Below are positions 42,222 to 53,156 of a stretch of DNA of 64,000 nt, piece after piece. The notes beneath the pieces are model-generated. The model ran no database searches, was not told where the DNA came from, and was given only the letters and a program-made list of their open reading frames with translations. Position 1 is the stretch's first letter; each line of letters begins with the position of its first letter. Origin of the DNA: Paraphaeosphaeria minitans (taxonomy: Eukaryota > Ascomycota > Dothideomycetes > Pleosporales > Didymosphaeriaceae); assembly GCA_015832175.1 (NCBI GenBank), contig WJXW01000017.1:682001-746000 (forward strand). Reading direction: 5' to 3'. A program made the position numbers and the translations under genes.

Positions 42222-43697
42222 ATGGGACTTTATCAACGTCGAAGGCCTTCGCCAATCCAGATATTCCCAACCCGCGTTCGGCGACAGGATAGTGCCGCAG
42301 GCCAGAGCCCAAGGAGCACAAAGAGCCCAGGTCTTTCGAGCCCGGAGAGTTCAGGTCTCCCAAGTCCAGAAAGCTCAGGTCTCCCGAGCCCGGAAAGCCC
42401 AAAATCCTCCTTATCGGCATCGCCCTCACCGTCAAGCACCTTTAGCATCTCGCAAGCACCACCTACGCAGACTGCAGCTCCTTCTCGGATCATCTCACAG
42501 GCTCCTACTACGGAGGCGCCGCAATCAACAGCGGTTCCCGCACCGCCACCACCACCGACTGCACGGTCGTCGTCCAGTGCTCAAGAGCAATCACGGCCCT
42601 CATCGTCATCGTCCGCTACGCAACAGCCACAGCAGAGTTCATCTCCAGCTGCCCCTACCTCCACCGTCCGAGAGTTATCAACCGTGGAAGAGAGGCCTTC
42701 ATCCAGCTGGACTGCCTCGTCGGCTCCGGTTTCTCTGCCGGTTCTTTCTTTGAACGCCACATCCACTTCACAGTCAACCGCCCTCCTTCCGCCTACAGCA
42801 AGCTCGTCTTTCGCTCCTAGGAGGACCGTATCTTCACCTCCAAGTCAGACTGTCTCATCTTCGCCGCTGTACGGCCTCGAGCCCTCAACAACAAGGTCTA
42901 CCTTTGTGCCTGCGCAATCCGAGCTTGACGGCGAAAGACAAGGCCTCGGACGACACAGGACCGAATACCATGAGGGACCCATTATAAGCAAAGGCGCTGA
43001 AGCAGCTGCGATAACCTTGTCTATCATGGGTTTCGTTGCTCTTATTGTTGGGCTTGTGTGGTTCCTCAGACATCGCCGTAGACGCCGAAACGAGTCCTCC
43101 ATGCGCCACGCAGAGGACGCCTTCAACCCTGGCAACAGCGGCTCGCTACACGCACCCGAAACCGCGCACATTGACTATGATGGCCCTCCTCGCTCCCTCG
43201 CTCACATGACGAAATCTTCGACAAGCAGCACTGAACTGTTTGCTGGCGCGCCCTACGAACGCCCAGAAACGGTGTCCACGAACTCAAACAACTCACGCAT
43301 CCGTGCTGCACCGTCGATTGCCCCTCCTCAGCCCACGCCAAACCCCTTCGCCGACCCACCCCGCAACAAAGCCTACGACCAGCTTCGTGGACGGCCGCGC
43401 TCAACTACCCTGACGGATCGCGGTAGCTGGGTGGGGAATCCGTTCAAAGACCCCGCGAGCGAGCGCTTCGACCCCTTTGGCGAGTTGCAGGAAAAGGCGC
43501 GGGCGGAGCGGCGGAAGTACGTCGAGGAGGCGCGACGAGAGGCTGAGGACAGGAGGCGCAGGGAGGACGAGCAGGAGTATCTGGAGAAAGAGAGAGCGGG
43601 ATTGAGCGTGCCGAAGCGGGATGACAGGAAGGGAAGTGACGTTACGGTTGGGGGGATAGGTGTGCTTGATCGGAGCGGAGATGGAAGGTGGCGATGA
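42222..43697 (+). CDS. Mucin-like single-pass membrane protein
   Basis: Single-exon frame of about 491 residues. The N-terminal half is Ser/Thr/Pro-rich, expected to be O-glycosylated, and includes a nine-residue repeat (SSPESSGLP) three times. One membrane segment follows at about 260-285 (AAAITLSIMGFVALIVGLVW), stopped by RHRRRRR. The cytosolic part has NPFADPPRNKAYDQLRGR, GSWVGNPFKDPASERFDPFG and a charged helix rich in Arg/Glu (ARAERRKYVEEARREAEDRR). Such layout is shared by fungal wall-sensor-like proteins (Mid2/Wsc style), but there is no WSC cysteine domain and no clear signal peptide. The frame also opens at ATG 42156; the first ATG used in vivo is uncertain, and an upstream exon with a signal peptide could be missing. 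Confidence 0.72.
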   Translation: MGLYQRRRPSPIQIFPTRVRRQDSAAGQSPRSTKSPGLSSPESSGLPSPESSGLPSPESPKSSLSASPSPSSTFSISQAPPTQTAAPSRIISQAPTTEAPQSTAVPAPPPPPTARSSSSAQEQSRPSSSSSATQQPQQSSSPAAPTSTVRELSTVEERPSSSWTASSAPVSLPVLSLNATSTSQSTALLPPTASSSFAPRRTVSSPPSQTVSSSPLYGLEPSTTRSTFVPAQSELDGERQGLGRHRTEYHEGPIISKGAEAAAITLSIMGFVALIVGLVWFLRHRRRRRNESSMRHAEDAFNPGNSGSLHAPETAHIDYDGPPRSLAHMTKSSTSSTELFAGAPYERPETVSTNSNNSRIRAAPSIAPPQPTPNPFADPPRNKAYDQLRGRPRSTTLTDRGSWVGNPFKDPASERFDPFGELQEKARAERRKYVEEARREAEDRRRREDEQEYLEKERAGLSVPKRDDRKGSDVTVGGIGVLDRSGDGRWR

Positions 43698-44426
43698 GGA
43701 GACTGTAGATTGGATCATTGCAGAGATAAAAAGTGAGAAGAGTGTAGTATACCCTTTGATGTTGCTTGGAGTGAGAACATGGTTGGTTTTAATGGGGATT
43801 CGAGGATACGGTGTTAGGCTAGGCGAATACATGAAGTCTTGCAATGCGATGGCTTAGATGAACACATGTAAAGACGAGCATCTACATCCATCACATCCAC
43901 ATGATGGAAGCCTTCTACTCTAGTAATATTGACTAGGCTCCACGAGAGGCGACCGATTGCGAACCTGATTCTGGTCGTTGAACAGGCGACGGCATGCCAG
44001 TCGACGGAAGGGCGTTGAAGGTGAATGCGACAGTCTTTGCGAAAGAGCTTCACGATCCTTCAACAACAAGGAAAGCGTAAAGCCGCAGAATGAAGGCAAG
44101 TACTTGATGCTAAGGAATAGTGAATTGGAGGTGGGGTTGAGCTGAGCCGCATCGCGTAAACCACGTCCTCGGGGCGATTGACGTGGGACGCTAGGCCTCA
44201 TTCTACAAGCCCGCCTTGGCATAGACTAGGTAGAGTACCCGAGCATCATACGGATCACAAATGCAAAGTGTCAACTACACAACAGCGTTTGCGCCTACAA
44301 GGCTGCCACTTTACTCTCTGCGTTTATTTGCCCTCGGCCAACCCCACGACGTAACCCTGCTGTTCAGCCTACCAAATAAGACTACGTAGACAGCCCCATC
44401 TGCGCGACCCCAGCCCGACAGCCACC
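43698..44426. other. Spacer between mucin-like gene and BOS1
   Basis: Nothing supportable is seen besides the 3' UTR of the left gene and the BOS1 promoter. Minus-strand frames at 43.4-44.2 kb are shadows. Confidence 0.4.
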
Positions 44427-45334
44427 ATGGTTTGTCGTCCCAAGCAGCACCCAGCACAAACAGATGGGTGGCTAACATGCACACAGAACGCCCTCTTCAA
44501 CTCGGCGCTCCGGCAATCAACGAGCATACGCAAAGACCTGGACCTCTTCGCCGACTCGGTGACCCCCTCGCCCGCGCTTCAAGGCCAGATCTCGGCAAGC
44601 CTCACTTCGTTGGCGCGCACAATCGACGACTACGCCAAGCTCGCAAAGCAGGAGCCCATACAAACCAAGCAAGAAAAAGCGTTTGAGCGCGTGAAAAACT
44701 TCAAGGCGGAGTTGGACGAATACCGCGACAATTTCGGCCGCATAAAGAGCGCGAACGAGGACGTGGTACGTTTTCCTGCTGCGTGGACGACGTCTTGCCC
44801 GCCGACGCATGCACGCGCTATTAACACCATGTGTTCTAGCAAACAACTCAAGCCCGCACCGAACTCCTCGGCCGCCGCCCGCACCACGCATCCACGCCCG
44901 AAAACCCCTACGCACAGCCCAACGTCACCGCCGCCGCCGCGCAACACTCGGCCTTCGCCCCCGCCCGCCCGTACAACCCTAACGCGCCCTATACCGCAAA
45001 CCCGTACTCGGCCGGTGCACCCGCCGGGCCCGCCGGCGCAGACTACAGCCGCGAATCGCATGCCTTCCGCGAGAACACCTTCATGAACAAGACGTCGGAG
45101 CAGCTCGATGAGTTTTTGGATAGGGGGAGGGCGGTGCTGGGCGATTTGGGAAGCCAAAAGGACATGTTGAAGGGGACGCAGAAGAGGCTGTATAGTGTGG
45201 CGAATACGCTGGGAATAAGCGGGGATACGATTCGCATGGTTGAGCGGAGGGCGAAGCAGGATAAGTGGATTTTCTGGGCAGGGGTGGTCGTATTTTTCTT
45301 CTTCTGCTGGCTGGTGCTGCACTTCCTGCGGTAG
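44427..45334 (+). CDS. BOS1: Bos1-type v-SNARE of ER-Golgi transport
   Basis: Type IV membrane SNARE of 258 residues acting in fusion of ER-derived vesicles with the Golgi (Bos1/GOSR2, Qb-SNARE). Exons: 44427-44429 (the ATG alone), 44487-44765 and 44840-45334. The protein starts M-NALFNSALRQSTSIRKDLDL, as fungal Bos1 proteins do. The Habc-like region continues DDYAKLAKQEPIQTKQEKAF and VKNFKAELDEYRDNFGRIKS. Exon 3 gives RTELLGRRPH, a Pro/Ala-rich linker, and the SNARE motif NKTSEQLDEFLDRGRAVLGD with QKDMLKGTQKRLYSVANTLG, then a C-terminal anchor WIFWAGVVVFFFFCWLVLHF. The start-codon exon is supported by a GT donor right after ATG and by GCTAAC-CACACAG at the 3' end. Confidence 0.93.
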
Positions 45335-45978
45335 TCGGGATACCATGCGAGGAAATTTGGAACGAAACGCCTATGTTTGTGTCTGTATTTTGGGTATGCA
45401 TTTGAGCTGGAGCGACAATCATCGGGCTTAGCGAGGCGTCTGGCGTTTGGTGCATAGAGGCTCCTGGATCTCACATGGGCAAAGACGAAAGGATCACGCC
45501 TTCCATCTTCATCTCAATACTCTATTTGACCGGGTGTGACGCATGAGCTAAGAGTACACTGTGCAGAATTGAAGACAAGCCAGTAAGAGCCGAAAGTCAG
45601 TACAAAGCTTACATCGTTGTCCCTGCCTAGCAAGCATAGGCAACAACAAGTTCTTTCAGAACATCGCAAAAACAGCATAAAGTCAGACGCCAATACATGA
45701 CATGAAAGAAGAGGGTCACGCAGTACACTCAAAATCCTCCACCCATTCTGTGACGGCCGAAAAACCCCCCACCTGCGCCAACCGCACCTGTAAGTACGAC
45801 CGGGTACAACGCAGCGGTCAAATTCTCGTTCCCACCAAAAAGTCAGCAACAACATGTTCCCAAGGTGCTGAAGCGGCAACACGAACCACGACCAGACAGC
45901 CAGAGTCACCAAACTCAACACGCACGCCGCCAAAGGGCCAGAATAGAAAAGGAGAGATCACACACGCATCAGCCATGC
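45335..45978. other. Convergent spacer after BOS1
   Basis: No gene is seen. It holds the 3' UTRs of BOS1 and of the minus-strand gene to its right. Confidence 0.4.
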
Positions 45979-46899
45979 TCAAGACGGCCACGTGAGCTGC
46001 GGCTGCAGCGCATACCCCCCGACCTGCTGCTGCACGACTTCCTCCTCCAGCACCTGATGATCCAGCTGCAGCTGAGCCATCTGCTCCTCGAGGTAGAGCT
46101 GGTTGACCCGCATGTCCTCAATCTCGGCCTCCAGGGGGTCCTGCGCGAACACCGACGGCGAGGGAAACCCACTCATGATGCCTCGCGAAGCAGGTATCGC
46201 CAGATAACTCGGGGGCGCGAGGGGCGGCACGGGGTACATGGTGGGCGGCATCGTGCGCCCGTGGAATCGAGGGCCGTTCCGGGCAGGGCTGCGCCCGCGG
46301 TAGGGGCTGGTCATGCCGTAGTTGGGGCTCCTGGGGTAGTAGGACGGGCTGTATGAAGGTGGGATCTGGGTCGGGTAACGGGGACCGAGGTTTCGAGCGC
46401 GGCTGAGCTCGTTCAGCGCTGCGGTCGTGGGGCCCAGGCTGGTCAGACTCTTGATGGCGTGTTCCCAGTCGCGCAAGTGAGGGTAGTCTTCGCCGACGAT
46501 GTCGTGGGCATGTTGCACGATGAAGGAGGTGAGGTAGTCGGGGATCGAGGGCGCGCGTCCCCTGCCGCAGAGGTACGCTATCGTGGTGAAGTGGTTGCGA
46601 ATCTTGTGCATGGCGCTGCCTCGCTGCATCATGTTGCTCAGATGATTGTACACATTGGATGGGAGATCATCTTTGTTTGCTGTTTTCTCTGCCGTGTTGA
46701 AGAACGACCGGAGGGGTCCCAAAGCCTGGTTGGAACGGAGAAGTCCGCTAGAGAAGCGACTGACAGTTTGAGCCAAGGTAGTGAGCTCGATATATGGGGC
46801 GTAGGTACTGTTAATGTCTGGCAAGTGGCGCCGCATCAGGCCATCGTTGACATGGTATTGGCGCCGACCTCCTTTTTCCCAGATAGGTATCCAGCCCAT
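45979..46899 (-). CDS. Hypothetical protein with C-terminal coiled coil
   Basis: Single-exon frame of 306 residues, no recognised domain. The first 160 residues look folded and helical (MRRHLPDINSTYAPYIELTT, LRSFFNTAEKTANKDDLPSN, NHLSNMMQRGSAMHKIRNHF, IVQHAHDIVGEDYPHLRDWE). A Pro/Tyr/Arg-rich stretch follows (RYPTQIPPSYSPSYYPRSPN, SPYRGRSPARNG), and then a coiled-coil-prone end (EDMRVNQLYLEEQMAQLQLD, HQVLEEEVVQQQ). Base use in codon third positions is steady along the frame, and the frame has one clean start and stop, which supports coding. No signal peptide or membrane segment. Function unknown; RNA- or scaffold-binding could be guessed from the SPYRGRSP part but is not supported. Confidence 0.65.
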   Translation of the reverse strand: MGWIPIWEKGGRRQYHVNDGLMRRHLPDINSTYAPYIELTTLAQTVSRFSSGLLRSNQALGPLRSFFNTAEKTANKDDLPSNVYNHLSNMMQRGSAMHKIRNHFTTIAYLCGRGRAPSIPDYLTSFIVQHAHDIVGEDYPHLRDWEHAIKSLTSLGPTTAALNELSRARNLGPRYPTQIPPSYSPSYYPRSPNYGMTSPYRGRSPARNGPRFHGRTMPPTMYPVPPLAPPSYLAIPASRGIMSGFPSPSVFAQDPLEAEIEDMRVNQLYLEEQMAQLQLDHQVLEEEVVQQQVGGYALQPQLTWPS

Positions 46900-48231
46900 G
46901 ATGTGCTCGATGCGCGATCTTGACAGTGCAGGAGGTTGTTCGTGCTCAGGATGATGTAGGACGGAAGATTTGCGCGGCGACGAATGTTTTGTGCAAGTTG
47001 TTGAAGCTGAAGACAGTCAAAATCTCTCTATATAGCGATTCTATGGTTCTAGCCCGACTCTTGCCTGATCATCTCACCACAAGTTCGGGTTCCACAGACG
47101 TTGTTTGCGCGTACGTGCTGACCAGGCCAGCCACGTACCGGCCACCCCATGAGCAAACAGAAACAACGGGCTGACCTTGAAGCCATTCATTCCCTATCAT
47201 CACACCTACCGTATCCCCGGACAAGTCAGCGTCCAGGCAAACTCTTGGTGGATAGACTTGCTCACCGCCATTGTACTTGGTGTGGCAAGCCGTCACACAT
47301 CGATTTGGCATCACTTAGCGCAGTCAAGCTTTCCCATGTGACGGAACTTTGGAAGCCCGAGGGCTCAGGCGAAATCAAAACTCTCGATCCGAAGTCCAAT
47401 TCGAAGACTAGCGATCCATCCCTGCTGTCGCGTGGTCTTGAGGTGCACATGGCCGTGATTGAGCTACGATCTTTGGCTAACTCCAATCTCGCCTGGGATA
47501 CGGTACAGTGTCCATACTAGTCAGCGGATGAGATGGGTTATGTGATGTGACACACCCAGACACAACTTCAGGCACGCCACCTCTTCCATCACGCACATGC
47601 GCGGACGGCCAAGTGAGCAGGCGCTGGAGAAGCAATCTACGCCCTATATTTCTTCGCAAGCAAAACACTCCCTTATTCGTATCGAAAAGCTAGTTGTGTG
47701 CCCCAAGCCACCTGTAGCCAGCCGTGCGTGTGTTTGCGGTGCGACAGTGCGATGGCGTGTTGGATGTCCCGCATTCCGTTGGGTGGCCGTCGGATCGAGG
47801 TTTCGATCCAGCCAGCCGCCAGCATGATTGGCTCAAGCATGTTGTAGAGAAGCCGTGGATAGGGTACCGCCAGGAGAGAGAACAAACGTCCCAGGCGGTA
47901 GGCGGTCGAAGGTGAAAATCGGCAGATGTACTGTAGCACCAGTCACTGCAGAACACACGATGGTGAGTTGTGAACTGTACCTTCGTAACGGTATAGGATC
48001 GATCTGGTTGGTATCGGTCACAGCGTAAGTCGCTGCATTGTACTTGGGTTAGGGGTTCAGAAGTCAACTAGGCTTCACGGGGAATGATTTGGAAGCAGCG
48101 AGCTTGGCCATGGTGCAAACAAAAAGTTGCGTTGTCATACCAGATTCCATTTATACACATCCCACAGCCTCTTCTATAACGCCATTGCAAATGCTATGCT
48201 ATCATCATCATTCATCACGCCATGCTCCGCC
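46900..48231. other. Spacer between the unknown gene and niiA
   Basis: About 1.3 kb without supported gene. A plus-strand frame at 47149-47520 has no recognisable features. The right end is the niiA 3' UTR. Confidence 0.4.
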
Positions 48232-51200
48232 TCACCAGTCTAGACCTCCCGCGCCACGTTCTCCACCGGCGAGTATCATGCCAGCTCTTGTCTGTTCCCC
48301 CATACCGTCTTTCAGATGGCTGACGGCAAAGCCTTTTCTGCCCTTCTGCGATGCTTTCAGCTTCTTGTCGAGGGCTTCGAATGGATCGCTTGTTTCGTCC
48401 TTCTTTATCTTGAACTTGCTCGTCCCCAACACGCTGTCGAGTTCCTCCACGCTCGGTAGGTTCACATACACAAAGCCGTCCTCGCGCTCCTCGACCGGGA
48501 AGGTGGCAATGTTGACCTGCTCGTCGTTCGCGCAGCGACCAGCTTCAGGACCCGAGAGCTCATAGTTGCGCTTGTGGTAGGGACACGACACCCAGAGCTT
48601 GTTGTTCTTGATGTCATCGCCAATGAGACCGTCGCTGAGCACAAAAGCGCGCTTGTGGGGGCACATCTGCTGCGTGCAATAGTACCTGCCGCGCACCTTG
48701 AAGACGGCGAGCTGCGTGTCGCCGCGCTTGATCGCCTTCGAATCGCCGGTAGGAAGGTCTCGGAATTCCTCAGCTTTAACCAGAGGTTGCCAGCTAAGAT
48801 CGCCCCACTCGTGACCTTTGAAGTCTTCCTTTACGGATTCCATGGGCCAGTAGCTCGGCCGTTCTTGGTTGCGTTCTTTGGTCGGCTCGATCGCCGGCTC
48901 AATGTTTTCTGATGTGTTGGCGAACTGGTTGAAGAGCGCTCTCCTTTCGGGGCTCTTCAGGACTTCTGTCCACTCGCAGAAGAACGATCCGACAAGATCC
49001 TGCATCTGCTTCTCAAGGTCGGCGCATATTCCGAGCTTGTCCTGCAAGATCACTTCTTGAAGGTATTTGATACCGCCAGGGAGGTTTTCAATCCACCGCG
49101 CCGTCCGCTGCAGCTTGTCCGCTGTCCTGATGTAGAAGGAGATATAGCGATCGAGGATCGGAATGACGTCGTCGGGCAGAACGTCTTTGGCGAGCAGTTC
49201 TGAGTGTCTGGGTTTCGCACCTCCGTTACCACCCACGAAAATATTGAACCCTTTTTCGGTCGCGATGAGACCGAAGTCCTTGTTTTGTGCCTCGGCGCAT
49301 TCTCGCACACAACCGGACACACCGCCCTTGAACTTGTGTGGAGCGCGAATGGACTTGTATCGCTCTTCCAAACGCACAGCCATGCCCACACTATCACCGA
49401 CGCCAAACCGGCACCACGTCGTTCCTACACAAGACTTGACCGTTCGCAGCGACTTCGCGTAAGCGTGGCCGGACTCCATACCGCCATCTACTAGCTCTTG
49501 CCAGATGGCGAGAAGATCTTGCTTCTTGGCACCGAACATGTCGATACGCTGTCCACCCGTGATCTTGGTGTACAAATTGTACTTCTTGGCAACAGTGCCG
49601 ATGATGATGAGCTTCTCAGGGGTGATCTCGCCACCCGCCATACGCGGGACGACACTGAAGGTTCCATTGCGCTGGATGTTGGCCAGGAATCGATCGTTGG
49701 TATCCTGCAGTCCGCGTCGTGAGTCGTCCAGCAAGTGCTTGTTGAACAGACTGGAGATGATGGAACCGATCGCCGGCTTACAGCCCTCGCATCCCGTCGA
49801 TTCAGGCTCCTTTCCGCACTCCTTCATCACGTCGGCGAATCCCGTGAGCTTTTTGACGTAGATGATGTTGAAGAGATCGGCGCGCGAGTATTCGAAGTGG
49901 GGGCAGAGGTGGTTCTTGACTTCCTGGCCCATCGAGGCCATGGTCTTGTTGAAGATGGTCTGGACGAGAGGCATGCAGCCCCCGCATCCTGTTCCGGCTT
50001 TCGTACATGCCTTCACGTCACCGATGGACTTACAGGAGCCGTTCTTGACGCCCTTCACCACATCACCCTTGGTGACATTGTGACACGAGCAGATTTGCAC
50101 GTCATCGTCACTTTGAGCCGTCAGCATTACTTCGTCGAGGCATCAAGGAAACTTACAGGTCAGCACCGTCATCATCTCCTTTCGATGCACCGATAATGAG
50201 CTCACTTGGCGGCATCTCCAGCTGTTTCTGATTCTTAACCATCGGCACCAGCTTTACGTAGTCCTTTGTGTCGCCGATCATCATGCCACCGAGCAAGTAC
50301 TTTCCGTCCATCGTGAACAGATACTTCTTATAGACCTGCTGGAATGGATCCTTGTAAGTGAGCGCTTTAACCGGAGGAGGTGCTGGACCATCAGTCAAAC
50401 TTCTGACTTTATCTCTCGGTCCACTCTCACCATCTTTTTTCGCTGGTCGACGTCCGGGCATGTCCTTCGGTCCGTCGCGATCAGCGAAGAAGTCGCCGAA
50501 GCTGGCTACTTCTACGCCCAAGAGCTTCAGCTTCGTGCTGAGATCCGGCCGCTTGAATTTGCGCGGCGTGTGTGCTTTTGCTTGCGTGAGGTTAAAGGCG
50601 AGAACGTCGGCCATCTCGACACCCGGAGCAATCAAACCAAGAGTCTGGTTTTCCCAGCTTGCGCACTCGCCGATGGCGTAGATGTCCTTGGTGGATGTCG
50701 ATAGGTCAGGGGCGACTACGAAACCACCTCCGCGATCTGCGCACTTGATGCCCGACTGCCTCGCGAGTTCGTCGCGCGCTCTTATGCCGATCTATCGATG
50801 TGAGCAACTGCGCAGTATCTCTCGGGTAGTTCGACTCACAGCGAAGCATATGGTTGAGCACTCCATGCGCTCTCCGTCTTCAAACACCGCGCCTTTCACG
50901 AAGCCCTCCTCATCGACTTCAATCTTGCCGACTCGTTTAGATAGCATGACATCCAGGCCCAGTGCTCTGACTTGCTCGACAACCATGCCTCCCGCATCGG
51001 CGTCCAACTGCCGGCTCAGAACCCATCTGTTGCGCTCGATGAGTTTCACATTGCCAAAGTCTTCCAGGTCCATCATCGCCTTGGCGGCTTCCAGACCTAG
51101 CAGGCCACCTCCCACCGTAACCCCAGTGGTGCCTTTGCGCATGGCGGCGAATTCAATGAGCCTCTGGAGATCGTCGATGGTTCGGTATACGAAAACGCCC

Positions 51201-51925
51201 TTCGCATCATGGCCGGGTGTGTGCCTGGGCAGAAGCGCATCGGAGCCGGTTGCAAGGACAAGTACGTCGTATGGTACGGTTTCGCCGCTGGATGTCCTGA
51301 CCGACTTGTTTTCCGAGTCGATCTCGGTGACGAGGGTGTTGAGGTGGTAGCTCAGGGAGCCTTCGGGCATCGAAGAGTACTGAGTTGGTGAGTAAATTTG
51401 CAGAGGAAATTTCGTCGAATCTTACGTACCCAGTCTTTCGGGTTCAGATATAGGTTCTCGACTTGGCGATGCTGGAAGAAGCTGGTCAATCCCACGCGGT
51501 TGTACGCGAGATGGGGTTCCTCGCCAATGACTACCACGTCGTACCCTCTCCGCTTGACATCATATTTGAGGAGTTTCTCGCTGAAATCGACATCAGCATG
51601 CGCTTGCGATCTTATGGCATGTGCAAGATAGCCACGGAATTCACGCTTACATGAATGCAATGCCCACCATCCCCAGTCCCACAACAACAATCCTTTTCCT
51701 CTTGGGCTCAACAGTGGTGTCTGCAACCTCCTCTTTCTGCGATTCTTCTATTTTTTCGGGCAGCATGTTGACCTCCGGATCGTTCGATTGGCCTACCGGC
51801 AGCTTCGCATCTTTCGCCGGTGTATCGCCCCAGGTGGGATTGTGCGGTGGTGAGTCGGGCGGAGAATGTGACTGCATGCTGGTAGGCTCGAAGCCTGGTG
51901 TGTGAATCGGGTCGGCCTCCTGCAT
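48232..51925 (-). CDS. niiA: Assimilatory NAD(P)H nitrite reductase
   Basis: Cytosolic enzyme reducing nitrite to ammonium with NAD(P)H, second step of nitrate assimilation. It has 1,159 residues in exons 51651-51925, 51430-51580, 50840-51379, 50157-50791 and 48232-50110; phases close. In order: a Pro-rich 75-residue N-terminus, an FAD fold ([20 protein letters not shown]), [22 protein letters not shown](P)H fold ([20 protein letters not shown]), [16 protein letters not shown] with TGCGGCMPL and a second GCEGCKP (BFD-type [2Fe-2S] site), then the siroheme/4Fe-4S domain with [16 protein letters not shown] and [19 protein letters not shown], and a C-terminal Rieske-type domain ([17 protein letters not shown] with [12 protein letters not shown]). 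All cofactor cysteines and histidines are visible. It lies downstream of niaD in the same orientation. Confidence 0.96.
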
Positions 51926-52156
51926 TGTTTCTTCAGGCTGCCGTTTCTATCGACCTCTCGCAAACAGCCGATGCAAAACCCACAGCGAAGAGGTCAAGGG
52001 CGTGCAGGGAGGACAAAGTTAAACGAACAAGCAATTGCCGGAGAAGGGGTGTAGCGATTGCTCGCGACGGGGTATAGCGCACAGAAAACCACAAAGGATG
52101 GAGTAGGTAAGAACGGAAGAAGACGAGCAAGAAGCTGGACGGGCCTTGCAACGAAT

Positions 52157-52193
52157 ACCTACCTACCTACACACTACCTACCTACCTACACAC
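52157..52193. repeat. (CCTA)n tract upstream of niiA
   Basis: Two runs of CCTACCTACCTAC separated by ACA form this tract. An inverted (AGGT)n tract lies about 310 bp away at 52502-52532, so the two could pair as a large hairpin. Confidence 0.8.
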
Positions 52194-52501
52194 GGCAAGA
52201 CATCTCCACCAGTTCTCCGGACCACCAAAAAGCAATCGCCCATCCAGCACCCTTACCTCAACCCATCTCCAAACCCCCGAGCACGACTGCACATCGCCCC
52301 CCTCAGCCAGCCAGCCAGCCAACCAACCACAGCCCGCCCCCCGTCGTCACCCTCCCGCGCACACGCAGAGATAACGCCAGAAATCGCGCATCGAACCACT
52401 GCGCCCGCAGCACGCCCGCAGAAACATGCGCGCAGCGGAGAAACCTTGGTGGAGCGCACGGATGGTATATGGCGACGGCGCTTTCTCCGGGGAAATGCAG
52501 A

Positions 52502-52532
52502 GGTAGGTAGGTAGGTAGGTAAGTAAGTAGGT
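52502..52532. repeat. (AGGT)n tract, inverted partner of the CCTA tract
   Basis: AGGTAGGTAGGTAGGTAGGT followed by AAGTAAGTAGGT. It is the complement of the tract at 52157-52193. Slippage in either could vary promoter spacing. Confidence 0.8.
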
Positions 52533-53156
52533 GGCGATGCTGATAAGGCAGATGTGAGCGTGTGTGTGTTACCGTAGGTATTTGGTGCCAAGCGGCCCGC
52601 GGTGAGATAAGGTGCCGAGCTAACGGTAGGCTAAGCACCTAGATCGGAGCAGGGGTCTGTTAGACTGCGGCAGGGGTCTGTTAGGTAGGTAGGGCAGGGT
52701 ACCCTGCCTAGCGCGGTACTGTGGGTATGTGGGTAGGCGGGACGTGAAGGGGCGGAGATGCATGATGGGAGCGGGATTTCTCCGGGTGAGGAATTTACGT
52801 GGGATTTGGAGGAAAGGCGGGATTGCCTATGCACATGAGCTGGAACAGAAGGATGGTGGGGAGATGCAGGGGGGATATGGAGTCACGTGACGGAATGGAT
52901 TCCTGAGGAGGGCTGGAGTGTGGCTGCTGAGGTGGACACTTCCGGAGAGCACTTCATCCGTTGATAAAATTCTGTATTCGTAGATTTGATATCGCACGTG
53001 TATGCTCGGGCGTCGCGAGGACTTGTCCCGGTAGCATGGCTAGAATCCTGAATCCAGACACCAAATGCCGATTGCGCTGACATGTGTATACGAAGCGATT
53101 TGTCTCCAGTCCCATACTATACATACTTCCTCTCACTATCTCTCTCTCAGCTCTCC

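Larger units (their letters stand above)
51926..53156. promoter_or_regulatory. niiA promoter region / niaD 3' flank
   Basis: No gene is seen. GATAAG occurs in CTGATAAGGC (about 52540-52549) and GAGATAAGG (about 52602-52611), fitting AreA sites for niiA. CTCCGGGG (about 52486-52493) is one base off the NirA consensus CTCCGHGG. CCTA tracts (about 52157-52193) and an inverted AGGT tract (about 52502-52532) flank the central part. Confidence 0.5.
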
